From: Dioscorea cayenensis subsp. rotundata | Taxonomy: Eukaryota > Streptophyta > Magnoliopsida > Dioscoreales > Dioscoreaceae | Direction of reading: 5' to 3' | Length of the DNA: 64,000 nt | Assembly: GCF_009730915.1 (NCBI RefSeq) | Contig: NW_024086420.1 | Coordinates: 62,001-126,000, forward strand | Shown: positions 1 through 9,208 of the stretch, one piece after another | How the letters are laid out: every line of letters begins with the position of its first letter | How positions within the stretch are numbered: position 1 is the stretch's first letter | The notes under the pieces: generated by a model | Databases searched by the model: none | Seen by the model: the letters and a program-made list of their open reading frames with translations, nothing else | What the model was told of the DNA's origin: nothing | Program-made: the position numbers and the translations under genes

Positions 1-526
1 GACATGGGTGATTTAGGCCGACGAAGTCAACAATAGTTCAACCCCGATTTCTCGGTAGTCAAACCCTAATCCCATACAAAAGATGACAAGGATTTCTCCT
101 TAGTCATATTCCTATGATTGCATTAAGTACATGGAGATCGCGAAATAAAGACGTACTTAACCTAAGTTCATCCTCATGGTTTTGAGGGGCAACCTACATC
201 CAATTTCTCAGCATGTTGGTCAAGGATCTCCCTTTTTAGCTCAATGATGATCTAGTACATGTGAGTAGGTCACGTCTACATATACAACTCAAATAAGCAT
301 GAAACAACATGAGCTAAACCACAAATCACACCAATGCATTCCAAATAAAAGTAAAGCATCCAAAATACACGATGACCCCCCCCCAAGGTTCACCTACACC
401 CGGTGGCCTTGGGGGTATAGTGTGCCATCATACAAATAAATGTCTCAAACACAACAAAAGCAAGAAGTAAATGCATAGATGAAGAGGAGGGAGAATGCCG
501 GCCGAATGATGCTTCTTCTAGCCCTA
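1..526 (-). mobile_element. Truncated LTR fragment (E4/E8-like), antisense
   Basis: This stretch resembles the minus-strand LTRs at 15539-17046 and 53012-54501: the same phrases about 'atttctcgg', 'ccctaatcccata' and the CCAAGG...CCTTGG hairpin occur in the same order. It is more diverged than those two are from their own partners, so it is probably a separate subfamily. It is cut off at the left by the window edge and on the right fuses directly into E1 gag near 523-530. An in-frame ATG inside the LTR (479) gives gag an LTR-derived N-terminus. No gene is present. Confidence 0.7.
382..413 (-). other. LTR hairpin CCAAGG...CCTTGG
   Basis: An inverted repeat (arms CCAAGGTTCACC and GGTGGCCTTGG) preceded by a C run. 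The same structure occurs in both LTRs of E4 (16252-16281, 23633-23662) and both LTRs of E8 (53698-53727, 63134-63161). It could be an RNA stem in the transcribed part of the LTR; its role is unknown. Confidence 0.55.
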
Positions 527-2728
527 AATGGGGTTACGGATGATGCCATCAAATTGAGAGCCTTCCCATTTTCCCTAAAGGGGAGAGCGAAGCAGTGGCT
601 ACACTCATTACCTAGAGCATCGATTACTACTTGTGAGGAGATGGTAGAAGCTTTTCTAGCCCGTTACTTCCCTCCTGGAAAATCAGCAAAGCTTAGGAAT
701 GAGATCTCATCCTTTGTTCAGTTGGAATTGGAGTCTCTATTAAAGACATGGGAATTGTTCAAGGAGCTCCTAAGAAAGTGCCCGCAACACGGATTCCCGG
801 AGTGGATGATTGTTCAAACCTTTTACAATGGTTTGAACAAGAGTACAAGGCAACTCTTGGATGCGGCATCAGGAGGTACCTTAGGTAGCAACACCCCTGA
901 TGAGGCTCGTCAGTTGATTGAAGAAATGGGGTTAAATAGCTACCAATGGAATGTTAGGGAGAAGAAAAAGGTGGCTGGTCTCCATGAAATTGATGCGGTA
1001 ACTTCATTGGCGGCCCAAGTAGAGAATCTCGATGAAGTTAGATCACTTAACTTCAAAATAGAGTGGTGGCGGTGACTAATTGCGCGGTTGTGGTGGAGGA
1101 CATGCTCCCTCCGATTGCCCGATCTCTATTGGAGATGTTTCTTGATGGAAAATGTTGATTTTTGTAGGTAATGGCATGAGACCTCAAGGAAATCCATATA
1201 GCAATACCTACAATTCAGGTTGGAAGAATCATCCCAACTTTTCAAGGAGTAATCAAGCACCACAAAAGGACATGGGACCACCGGGTTTCCAACAACACCA
1301 ACCCCCCCAAGTGGAAAAACAGAGTCTCAGGTTTGGAAACCCGAATGACAGACTTAGAGAAGCACTTGACTAGATTCATACAATCTGCAAATACAAGGTT
1401 TGAATCAGTTGAGTCTACACTTTGCAACCACACCGCCACTTTGCATAACCTTGAAAATCAAGTGGGCCAAATTACGAAGTCTCTCTCCGAAAGGCCACAT
1501 GGAAGTTTACCAAGCAACATAGAAACCAACCCTAGAGAGCATGTGAAGGCGATCACTTTGAGAAGTGGTCGTGAGGTTGAAGGTAGGCTTCCGAGTGAGA
1601 AGCCAAAAGAACATGCACCCGAGGTTATGGAGGTTGAAGAGGGGACAAGCAAAGAGAAAGAGGTGGCACCCCCACCTTTCAAGCCAAGAATCCCTTATCC
1701 CTCTAGATTGAAAAATGACCAAGGGGATGAATAATATAAGAAGTTCCTAGGTTTGTTCAAGCAACTCCACATTAATATTCCTTTTGTTGAGGCATTAGCT
1801 CAAATGCCTAAGTATGCGAAGTTCTTGAAAGACTTGCTGACCAACAAGAGGAAGTTGGAGGAGGGTGCTTCAGTGGTTTTAGATGCTTCATGCTTGGCAG
1901 TGTTGTAAAAGAACATGCCGAACAAGAAGAAAGACCCGGGAAGCTTCATCATTCAGTGTAACATTGGGAACTTAGGTGAAGAAATGGCATTGGCGGATTT
2001 AGGGGAAAGTATCAACGTCATGCCATACACCTTCTTCCAAAAGCTAGGCTTGGGAGAGCCTAGGCCTGCTCGGATGACCTTACAGTTGGCGGACCGAACG
2101 GTGCGACATCCGAGAGGCATCATTGACGACGTGCTTGTTAAGGTGGACAAGTACATTTTTTTCCGATTGACTTTGTAGTGCCGGGGCGTCGATGAGGATG
2201 CGAGATGTACCCTTGATACTTGGGAGACCGTTTTTTTGCGGACTTCAAAGCATTGATTGACATCGGCGGCGGAGAACTCACTGCGAGAGTTGGAGATGAC
2301 GAGCTCACATACTGACCTTGCTTGAACCCATGCGGCATTCTCTTGATTTTGATGACACTTTATACTTTCTAGACACTACTGATGAGCTTGTTGATGAATA
2401 CGTGCAGGCAATGTTCAATCCGGATCCGTATGAAGGTTTGTTCGACCATGTGGAGGGACATGAAGATGTAATGATGCTTGGGTCGACGGATGAAGTACCA
2501 TCTACCACACGGATCTTGGAGAAGGTGCTCCGGAGAATGAAGAGGGCTGGAAGACACCACCGGAAATGCTCCAAGGCTGTTGGAGACGTACATGAGCCAA
2601 ACAAGTTGGATGAACCATTGCTAGGTGGTCCGAAGCCCAATAATACACCCTCTACTCTTAAGAGACTTTGCACATCATGCTTCCAAGCCATGGGTAAGAG
2701 GGCGACTTTCATTCATGAACCCCCGTGA
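479..2728 (+). pseudogene. E1 gag-protease polyprotein, 5'-truncated and broken
   Basis: Structural gag plus aspartic protease of an Athila-type Ty3/Gypsy element. True gag homology begins near 529 (DAIKLRAFPFSLKGRAKQWL, the retrotransposon gag core); the first 16 codons come from the neighbouring LTR. The chain is broken by frameshifts and stops near 1075, 1150, 1735 and 1910. A zinc knuckle lies near 1080-1120, but a frameshift between its first and second Cys disrupts it. A coiled-coil segment follows (about 1333-1480). The protease signature DLGESINVMP is at about 2008-2037; plant relatives usually have DLGAS, so Glu replaces Ala. The flap-side ILGRPF motif near 2215-2235 is frameshifted. 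The C-terminal tail ends in EPP then TGA at 2726-2728, a tail shared with E4 and E5. No RT or integrase follows, so the element is non-autonomous. Confidence 0.88.
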
Positions 2729-2733
2729 GGTAA
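2726..2733 (+). promoter_or_regulatory. Splice-donor-like TGAGGTAAG at gag-pro stop
   Basis: The stop codon TGA is followed at once by G-GTAAG, a good match to the plant 5' splice consensus (AG|GTAAG). The same overlap is seen at the end of gag-pro or pol in E2 (12584), E4 (19627, minus), E6 (41796) and E8 (58082, minus), and as TAAGGTAAAG in E5 (33097). Conservation is seen; use as a donor is inferred. Confidence 0.45.
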
Positions 2734-2740
2734 GGCCAGG

Positions 2741-2791
2741 TACGTTAAACTTAGTGACGTTAAACAAGCGCTTCTTGGGAGGCAACCCAAG
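2741..2791 (+). other. Conserved double hairpin after gag-pro stop
   Basis: Two stem-loops in series: a diverged ACGT stem (2741-2760) and the perfect CTTGGGAGGCAACCCAAG stem (6-bp arms, 2774-2791). The second hairpin recurs just downstream of the polyprotein stop in E2, E4, E5, E6 and E8, so it is a fixed part of these elements. Confidence 0.75.
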
Positions 2792-3063
2792 TGTTTACTT
2801 TTTTCTTAACTTTTTAGTTTAGTTGTTTGCATGAATAAATTGTTAAGTGTTGGTGTCTTAATCTATTAGATGCTTGTGCTTTGAGATTTCCTTGTGAACT
2901 TGGAATTTTTAATCGTGTGTTTTCATGTAGAATTGGCGAAGTTTGGTCGTTTGAGCTCTATTTCATATTTTTTTCATTGGTAAAATTTGCATAATAGGGC
3001 GAGGGCTACGAGTGTGTAAACATGTTCGGAGAATTTTTTGCGAGCCTGCAGGATTTTTCTAAG
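2792..3063 (+). other. Intercistronic spacer, no gene seen
   Basis: T-rich spacer between the hairpins and the repeat array. The same text, diverged, follows the hairpin in E2 (12650-12919), E5 (35017-35280) and E6 (41862-42130). No ORF or further structure is recognised. Confidence 0.6.
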
Positions 3064-3680
3064 GCATCCAGGAGAAAACACACGGGCGTGTGGAATTTCC
3101 ACACGCCCCTGGAGTTGCACTGCGAGCTCATCCAAAGAAGGCATAGGGGCGTGCGGCTGTCCTTGTGAGCCACCATGTGACTGTCACACGCCTGTGGGTA
3201 ATTTCCGCACGGGTGTGTGGATTCCTGTAGAGTTGGGTAGTTTTTCCTGAGAGCACACAGGGGCGTGGAGTCGCCCCTGTGGGCAACCTTGTGAACCATG
3301 CACGGGCATGGGTAATTTCCACACGCCCGTGTGAAACTCTGCAGAGGAGTTCTCTCCATCCTGAGAAAACACAGGGGCGTGCAGTTGCCCCTGTGAATTG
3401 GGCATGTGAATGTCCACGCCCGTGTGGAATTTCCGCACAGGCGTGTATAACACTTGGTATTTTTCTCGGATGTCCAGAGAAGCCACAGGGGCGTGCGTCT
3501 TCCCCTGTGGGTCGGATGGACGGGCGTGGGTATTTTCCACACGCCCGTGTGAGAGCGGTCAGAGTAAAAGGAGTGCTTTCTCGAGAGAGCACAGGGACGT
3601 GTGTACGCCCCTGTGGTGCTCTTGAAGTGAGGCACACGAGCGTGGGGAATTTCCACACGCCCGTGTGGATGTACAGAATT
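3064..3680 (+). repeat. E1 array of 114-bp palindromic tandem repeats
   Basis: Units begin with 'gaga...cacaggggcgtg' at 3249, 3363 and 3477, exactly 114 bp apart, with diverged units on both sides. Each unit has two inverted-repeat pairs: CACAGGGGCG...CGCCCCTGTG, and CACGGGCGTGG...CCACACGCCCGTG. A perfect 14-bp dyad CACACGGGCGTGTG is at 3079-3092. The array reads open in several frames on both strands only because of its GC-rich palindromic composition, so it is not a gene. Arrays of this kind are known in the 3' regions of plant Ty3/Gypsy elements. Confidence 0.85.
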
Positions 3681-4114
3681 CTAAGAGACGTGATTTCTTC
3701 CTTAAAAAGCTTGTGATCCGTCTCATTCTTCATTTCCAGTCGCCTGAAAACTACTTCTGATCATCTGTTCGACCGCTCATCGTTGTTTTGGAGGATTTTG
3801 CTTCACATATCATACCGATTTTCAGAGTTTTCACAATATTTCTTTGGTAACCTTTTCATCCTCTTTTCTTTGCCAACTCTTGTTTTTCACAAATTAAATA
3901 TTTTTAATTGCGAATTTCCATGCATGGTGAATGTTTTAGGAAGCGTTTAGAGGTGGTTTTAAATTGAATTTTTTAGAGTTGTTGTGCACCCGTGCGGGAG
4001 CTTCACGCCCTGCAGATCCACACGGGCGTGGGTAATTTCCACAAGCCAGTGTGGAATTCTGAAGTATATTGCATTTGAGATTCTTTGATCGTTTTCTTCT
4101 TTTATACTAAAGAT
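3681..4114 (+). other. Leader in front of E1 ORF2
   Basis: T-rich DNA with one more CACGGGCGTGG dyad (4021-4052) and a TACTAA branch-point-like motif (4104-4109) ending in AAAG just before the ORF2 ATG at 4115. A 3' splice site is possible here but weaker than the TTTTGCAG seen in E6. Confidence 0.4.
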
Positions 4115-5353
4115 ATGACACCTCGCGTGAAGAAAAATGAAGTGAAGCGTCTTAGACTCACACCACCCGAGCCATTACACATGGACTTCTCAAACCCCGA
4201 GCAGCAAGCTCGATTTGAGATACTTTCATCACTCGGGTTTGGTCAGACTTGTTTCGCGGATGTGTAAATACTGAAAGATATTCAGCAGGGTGATAAGCTG
4301 GCTAATGAAATTAATAAGATGCTATCAGTGGGAAGCTGGACGAGGCTATTGGCAATCAGTGAGCCAGCTTACCGCGCATTGACGCTTGAGGTTTTAGCGT
4401 CTTTTGAGTTTCGTTTGATGCACGGGAGATTTGACACCACGGTGGCGATACAGTTTTGGGCATTCAGACATCCATTCTCCATGAGTGTCACTGAGTTCTC
4501 GATATAGACAGGCCCGTACGATGTGCCTTACACAGGTAAAGTGGAGTATGGACGATTACCGGCAGATTTTCCAGTATCAGTGACTCCATATCATGCGTAT
4601 AGGATTTTGTGTGGCCATGGGGAGTATGAACCGGGGTTGTCGAAGGCCTCTAGCTTATCCCAGTTCAGCTACAGATATTTGCATGTAGTTATCAGCAGGT
4701 CCGTGACAGGTCGAGCAGATAACACAGCTGCTTTGACCATGCTGGATTTGCTCTTTTTATACTCCATGACCCGCTATGTACCACTTCACTTGGGGTGCAT
4801 ACTAGCGGATATTCTGCAGTACCAGGGTCATTCGACGAGATTGAGTTTATTATTTGTTGGCCCCTATATCACCAGACTCATTTTGGGAATGGTTTTGGGC
4901 GACGCCTTACGTGGTGCTGAGAGGACAGTTTTGCCTACTCCTCTTGCGTTTGATACGATCAGGATGATGGGGTTGGTACGGAGGTTTGGGCTAGGAGTCT
5001 ATATTCTTGCTACAGCTACCGCAGAGACCACCAGGAGCGAAGGAGATACTACGGGGGGTGTCCAGCAGATTCCCACACCTTCTGTAGCACCGGGTACTCG
5101 AGCTTATGATCGTATTGAGAGGCTGGAGACCGATGTGAGAGAGATTCGGACTGAGGTAGTAGAGCTCCGGGCTATGCAGTCGGCTCAGTGCACAGATCTT
5201 ATGGCCCGGTTCGACTTTCTACGAGATATACTGAGATCCAGACCCTCAGTTCCTCCAGCATCCCCATCCTTTACCCCGGCACCGGTGGACCCACCATGTC
5301 CTTCACCAGCAGCAGCAGCAGCACAGAAGCTTGAGCGCGACACTGACATTTGA
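4115..5353 (+). pseudogene. E1 ORF2, ATHILA ORF-1-like protein
   Basis: The second ORF of the element, downstream of gag-pro. It resembles the ATHILA ORF-1 family found in plant Athila elements; its function is unknown and an envelope-like or accessory role is only a proposal. Recognisable blocks are a basic N-terminus (TPRVKKNEVKR), a central globular domain with YHAYRILCGHGEYEPGLSKA and FSYRYLHVVISRSVTGR, then YVPLHLGCILADILQYQGHS and GPYITRLILGM, and finally a coiled coil (RLETDVREIRTEVVELRAMQ) followed by a Pro/Ala-rich tail ending at TGA 5351-5353. In-frame stops occur at about 4265 and 4505; the rest from 4523 to the end is open (276 codons). No transmembrane segment is evident, which argues against a classical envelope. 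The homologue in E3 (24763-26114) is closely similar. Confidence 0.75.
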
Positions 5354-5748
5354 CTCTTCCTTTCTTTTACTTTTTTTGCATTTTATTTTAGACTTGTTCA
5401 CTCAGAAAGGATTCTCCTTCTAAGTTTATGTTCATTTTGCATCATCGATGTGTATTCATTGCTTTATCTTTCATATACACTCAATTTCTTTTGTTTTTGT
5501 TGAGCTTCACTGAACCCCCTCGTGTATGCGTGCAAATGGTCTTGTCTTCTTGGGAATTGAGACTAAGTCATGGGCACGGCCAAGGTGCTGAGGCACTTGG
5601 CCGTGTGAGCGTCTCAACCCGTCGAAACACTACCACCATGGAATTAGCTTCATCAAACGCAACACTAGGAGTCAGGGGAGTATTGTTTTGATTGCTTCTC
5701 CCACATTTGCTTTTGAATGATATACATATTTTGAGTGAGCTTGCATGT

Positions 5749-5768
5749 GTACATTGGGGACAATGTAC
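5749..5768 (+). other. Hairpin GTACATTG-GGGA-CAATGTAC
   Basis: A perfect 8-bp stem with a GGGA loop (GNRA-type). It sits 5 nt before CTTAAGTGTGGGGG (from 5771). Copies are at 26505-26524 (imperfect), 36464-36483 (perfect), and on the minus strand in E4 at 18080-18099 (perfect, other loop). Confidence 0.75.
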
Positions 5769-5774
5769 AACTTA

Positions 5775-5790
5775 AGTGTGGGGGGGGGAG
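5775..5790 (+). promoter_or_regulatory. Internal polypurine-tract-like sequence
   Basis: AGTGTGGGGGGGGGAG lies about 840 bp upstream of the true 3' polypurine tract and has the same CTTAAGTGTGGGGG text. It may be a second plus-strand priming site (inference). Confidence 0.5.
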
Positions 5791-6114
5791 TTTCATAGTG
5801 CATACATCTTTTCTATTGTTCTTGATTGTTATATGCTCACATAGCCAATGGCGGTTCACCTTAGTTGCAAGCATTGTATTCTTGAGTTTAGGAGAATTTC
5901 TAACATTGAATGTTTTCATGCTCTAGTTCTTTCTTGAATTTCTAGGAATTTTTACCCGATTTATACTTGTTACACTACTCACTCTTTAAACACTATTGGA
6001 AACTCAAGTTTGATGTTAAAGGGACTAGTTATAGTTGTTTATTGTGCAAATTCTAAAAAAAAAAAATTGGAAAATACAAAGAAAAAGAATCAAAATAGTT
6101 TTATTGTGCTTGTT

Positions 6115-6330
6115 TGGTGGAAAGAGCTACCACCTATAAAGTATGAAGCTACTCTCATAAGTCGGATACTAGCTATGCCCTAATGAGAGAAAGAGCTATC
6201 TCATAGGATGAGTGAAAGCTACCACTCCGGTAGAAAGAGCTTCCACCTCGAAAGTGTGAAAGCCATCTTAGCGGCCACTTTGGAAAGGGCTACCTTAGAG
6301 AATGTGTGAAGCTACTACCATCTTTGAAAT
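6115..6330 (+). repeat. Degenerate short tandem repeat (agctacca)
   Basis: Imperfect copies of 'gaaagagctaccacct...gtgtgaaagc' spaced roughly 35-45 bp. The same tract is at 26878-27080 in E3 and 36780-36935 (shortened) in E5. It is a conserved piece of the 3' non-coding region with no coding potential that I recognise. Confidence 0.6.
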
Positions 6331-6614
6331 TGTTGTCACTTGTGTAGAAAAATAAGTCCCTTATACTTAGAGCTTTGAGGAGTATAACTTGGGTTGACTT
6401 GAGTGAATCCACACACTTTCACGATTTCGGGTTTGTTGTCCTTTTTTATTCAAGTTTTTAACTAGAGTTTCGATTTTTCATATTTAGTGTTGAAATTTCC
6501 CTCACTTGTAGAATGCTCTCTTTGTGTACTTTGGTGAACCTAAGGCCAAGTACTTCCAATATTTTCTTCATGATGCACATAACGTTTTAATTTTTGATTT
6601 AGGATAAGCAAAAG

Positions 6615-6632
6615 CTTAAGTGTGGGGGAGTT
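6615..6632 (+). promoter_or_regulatory. E1 3' polypurine tract
   Basis: CTTAAGTGTGGGGGAGTT directly abuts the LTR start TGATAAGTGC at 6633. In LTR retrotransposons this is the primer for plus-strand DNA synthesis. The upstream stem seen in E3 and E5 is degraded here. Confidence 0.85.
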
Positions 6633-7823
6633 TGATAAGTGCTTTTGCGATATGGATGTGAAGAGTTCATTCCTTATGTTGAGCATTACTTTTCTCAGGT
6701 TTTTACACTAATATATGTGTTTTTATGTTACTTTTATGCAGGTAGGGTTGTGAGGCCAAGTATGAAGGAAAGAAGCCAATGTGGATTACAATGCACCGAT
6801 TTTGGAGGAAATCTTGCTAAGGTTTAAACGCGAAGACATAGGTCGATGTGAGATGCTAGAGTGTGTTCCAACCTCCTCGTATTCGAGTTGGTACATCCAT
6901 TTGGAGGGGCACAAAGGCAGTCACACTCGGGCATTCCTACTTATGCACGTAGAACAAGAGCTTCACCAACATGCCTATCATTGATGATGCAAGTGATCCA
7001 TCACGTGAACGTGTACCCGTTTGCGTTACTCCGATGAAAGTATGGTTTCGGGAAGCTATTCAGGCCGGATATTGTAGCAGAGCATTGTAGCAAAACGGTG
7101 GAAAGTACTGTAGCAGTACTGTTTATAGTCGTCCGAGAAAACATGAGTTCAGAGGATCCACACGGGCGTGTGGAAATTATCCACGCCCGTGTGGAAATTC
7201 CCCACGGGCGCGTGAAGCATCCATGCCCGTGTAGTCGCCCGATTTCAGCCCTATTTAAAAGCCGAATCAGCCCCAATTTTAGTATTCTTTTCTCCATCTT
7301 TTCCCCAACTTGAGAGAGGGCTTCGGCTAGGGTTTCGAGGGTATTGGCCAAGGTTTTGGAGAGGTTCTATGGCTCCGACATCGTTATTCCTTAGGAAGAA
7401 GGTTAGTAGGGGAGCTTTCCGTCGAGGCGTATCCTATAAAGGACAAGGGAATCCTTAGACGACGAGTAGAGGACTTTCCACAAGACCATCGACACAACTA
7501 TCGAGGGGGTTTCTTTATGGATTCATTACTTTTACATTCTATTTCTTTGATTGCACTTAGCTCCATGGAGACCTAAACCCCTAGTGGGTACTCGGGTATT
7601 GTGAACCCTAGGATGTATTTATTTCTTTGAACCTCTATATTATGCTTTCAATAAATTGATGTTTACTGTGAGTTCCAACCTTGAATGCTTGATTGTATGA
7701 ACATTTCCCCTAGAGTGACACTAGGGTTGAGAGTTCTTGCTGGTAACCTTGTGAGTGAGTGACACACCATGAGCATTAGACAAAGCTAGGTTGGAGAGGA
7801 TTGAGAGGGTGAGTCGAGAGGAG
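6633..7823 (+). mobile_element. E1 3' LTR (family A), truncated
   Basis: Starts TGATAAGTGC right after the polypurine tract. It carries U3 with 'ctgtagca' repeats (about 7072-7125), paired dyads CACACGGGCGTGTG (7159-7172 and a second just downstream), a TATA-like TATTTAAAA (7252-7260) and the pyrimidine-rich start region after it. The LTR text breaks at about 7823, after 'gagtcgagagg', where an inverted LTR piece follows; the terminal CTTGTCA is missing. Confidence 0.85.
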
Positions 7824-8047
7824 TTCCTCTCTCAGCACTAAGAGAAATAGTTATAATTAAGCCCCAGTACTAAGGGATACTTCAACGCTTCACTCTGTTG
7901 CTCACACAACTAAGGCCCAGAGGAGTTCCTCTCTCAGCACTTCACTCTATTGTGACCGCAAAGAACTCTTGGGACACAGATGTAGGATTAATCACAACGA
8001 AGGAGAAAGGGGATGCTCCGCTACCTCTCGCTCACCCTCTCGACCCT
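7824..8047 (-). mobile_element. Inverted LTR fragment forming a snap-back
   Basis: A minus-strand copy of the central-3' LTR text ('ttcactctattgtgaccgcaaag', 'ctcaccctctcgacc') placed head to head with the E1 LTR. The phrase 'gaggagttcctctctcagcact' occurs twice inside it (about 7820 and 7920). It is a rearranged breakpoint, not a gene. Confidence 0.65.
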
Positions 8048-9208
8048 TGATAAGTGCTTGTGTGCTAAGAATGCGAAGTGTTCTTTTCTTACAATGAGCA
8101 TTACTTTTATCAAGTTTAAGCGCTAATACATGTGTATTTGTCTTCTTTTGCACATGTAGGGTTGTGAAGCAATGTTTTGAGAGAAGAAGCCAAAAGTAGA
8201 TCATGAATGTGCTATTTGGTGGAATCTTGGAAAAAACAGATGAGAAGACACAAGTAGGACTCTAAGATACGTGAATGTGTGCCGACCTTCATGTATTCAA
8301 GCCATTACAATGAGTTGGAGGGGTACAAAGGCAGTCACATTTGCGTATGCTGACTTGTGCATTGATAGCAAGATCTTCACACACGAGGCTTTTGATTGAA
8401 GAAGAGTTATGATCTATGGCATAATCGAGTGTCCATTTATGTTGCCTCAATGGAAACTATGGAATTTGGAGTGTTTAAACGGAGTACTGTAGCTGGTCAA
8501 TGTAGCAAGATATTGTAGTAGTTACTGTTCACAGCATGCCAAAAATCAGATTTCCAGAGAATCCACAAAGGCATGTGGAAATTATCAACTCCTATGTGGA
8601 AATTCCACAGGCCCGTGTGGAAAATCAACAAGGGTGTATGGATGCCTGATTCTAGCCCTACTTAAGTCGCGATTCAGCCTGATTTTTGGGATCTTCTTTA
8701 CCTCTTCTCTCCAACTTTTCTCCATCTTTTGAGGGGCTATCGGCTAGGGTTTTGAGAGGTTTTTGGCATGTATTTCACGTAGTTCTCTGGATTCGACACC
8801 ATGCTTCACTTGCAAGAAGGTTATTAGGGGAGCTTTCATCGACACCGATCCGGTGAGGTGTACCCTAGGCCGGACAAGGGGACCTGTAGAGAAGACGAGG
8901 CTACTCCATAAGACCATCGATATGAATACCGAGGGGGTTTTCCTATGGATTACTTATCTTTACTTTTGATTTCATTGTTGATTGTATTGTCCTCCATGGA
9001 GAACTAAACCCCCTAGTGGGTACTTGGATTTTGTAAACCCTAGCATGTTATTGTTTCATTGACCTTCCATTATGTTTTCCTTAATTGATGCTTTTAATTG
9101 AGTTTGATCTTGAATGCTTGTTGAATGATTTCTCCCTTAGAGTGACACTAGGGTTGAGAGTCAATATTGGTAATCTTTGTGGATGGGTGACACGCCATGA
9201 GGGTTAGA
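8048..9208 (+). mobile_element. Divergent LTR (family B), truncated by E2
   Basis: Begins TGATAAGTGCTTG and follows the family-A plan (U3, ctgtagc motifs near 8490-8520, weak 'cacaggcccgtgtgg' dyads near 8600) but is clearly diverged. It ends at 'gggttaga' exactly where the next LTR start (TGATAAG at 9209) begins, so E2 probably inserted into it. Confidence 0.75.

Larger units (their letters stand above)
5354..6632 (+). other. E1 3' non-coding region
   Basis: No gene. It holds, in order: a hairpin (5749-5768) followed by a purine tract (5775-5790); a degenerate run of 'gaaagagctacca' repeats (6115-6330); and the 3' polypurine tract abutting the LTR. The same order is found in E3 (26115-27390) and E5 (36050-37249). 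Confidence 0.7.

Noticed and set aside
3006..3733. Long overlapping frames on both strands (up to 216 codons) over the repeat arrays at 3006-3733, 35240-35796 and 42053-42809
   Set aside because: They follow the 114-bp GC-rich palindromic repeats, which lack stops in several frames. The translated repeats (HGRVEI, RPCGIS) are read from both strands of the same palindromes.
4115..5353. Calling ORF2 a retroviral-type envelope gene
   Set aside because: No signal peptide, transmembrane segment or fusion-peptide-like run is visible in any of the copies; ATHILA ORF-1-like is the safer label.
6639..6827. A 60-90 codon frame repeated at the start of many LTRs (also near 27397, 30168, 37256, 44741, 46300) that looks like a small conserved hydrophobic protein
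   Set aside because: It is the LTR sequence itself read in one frame. There is no consistent ATG (it opens at GTG), it ends in U3, and its conservation is explained by the LTR copies being related DNA.
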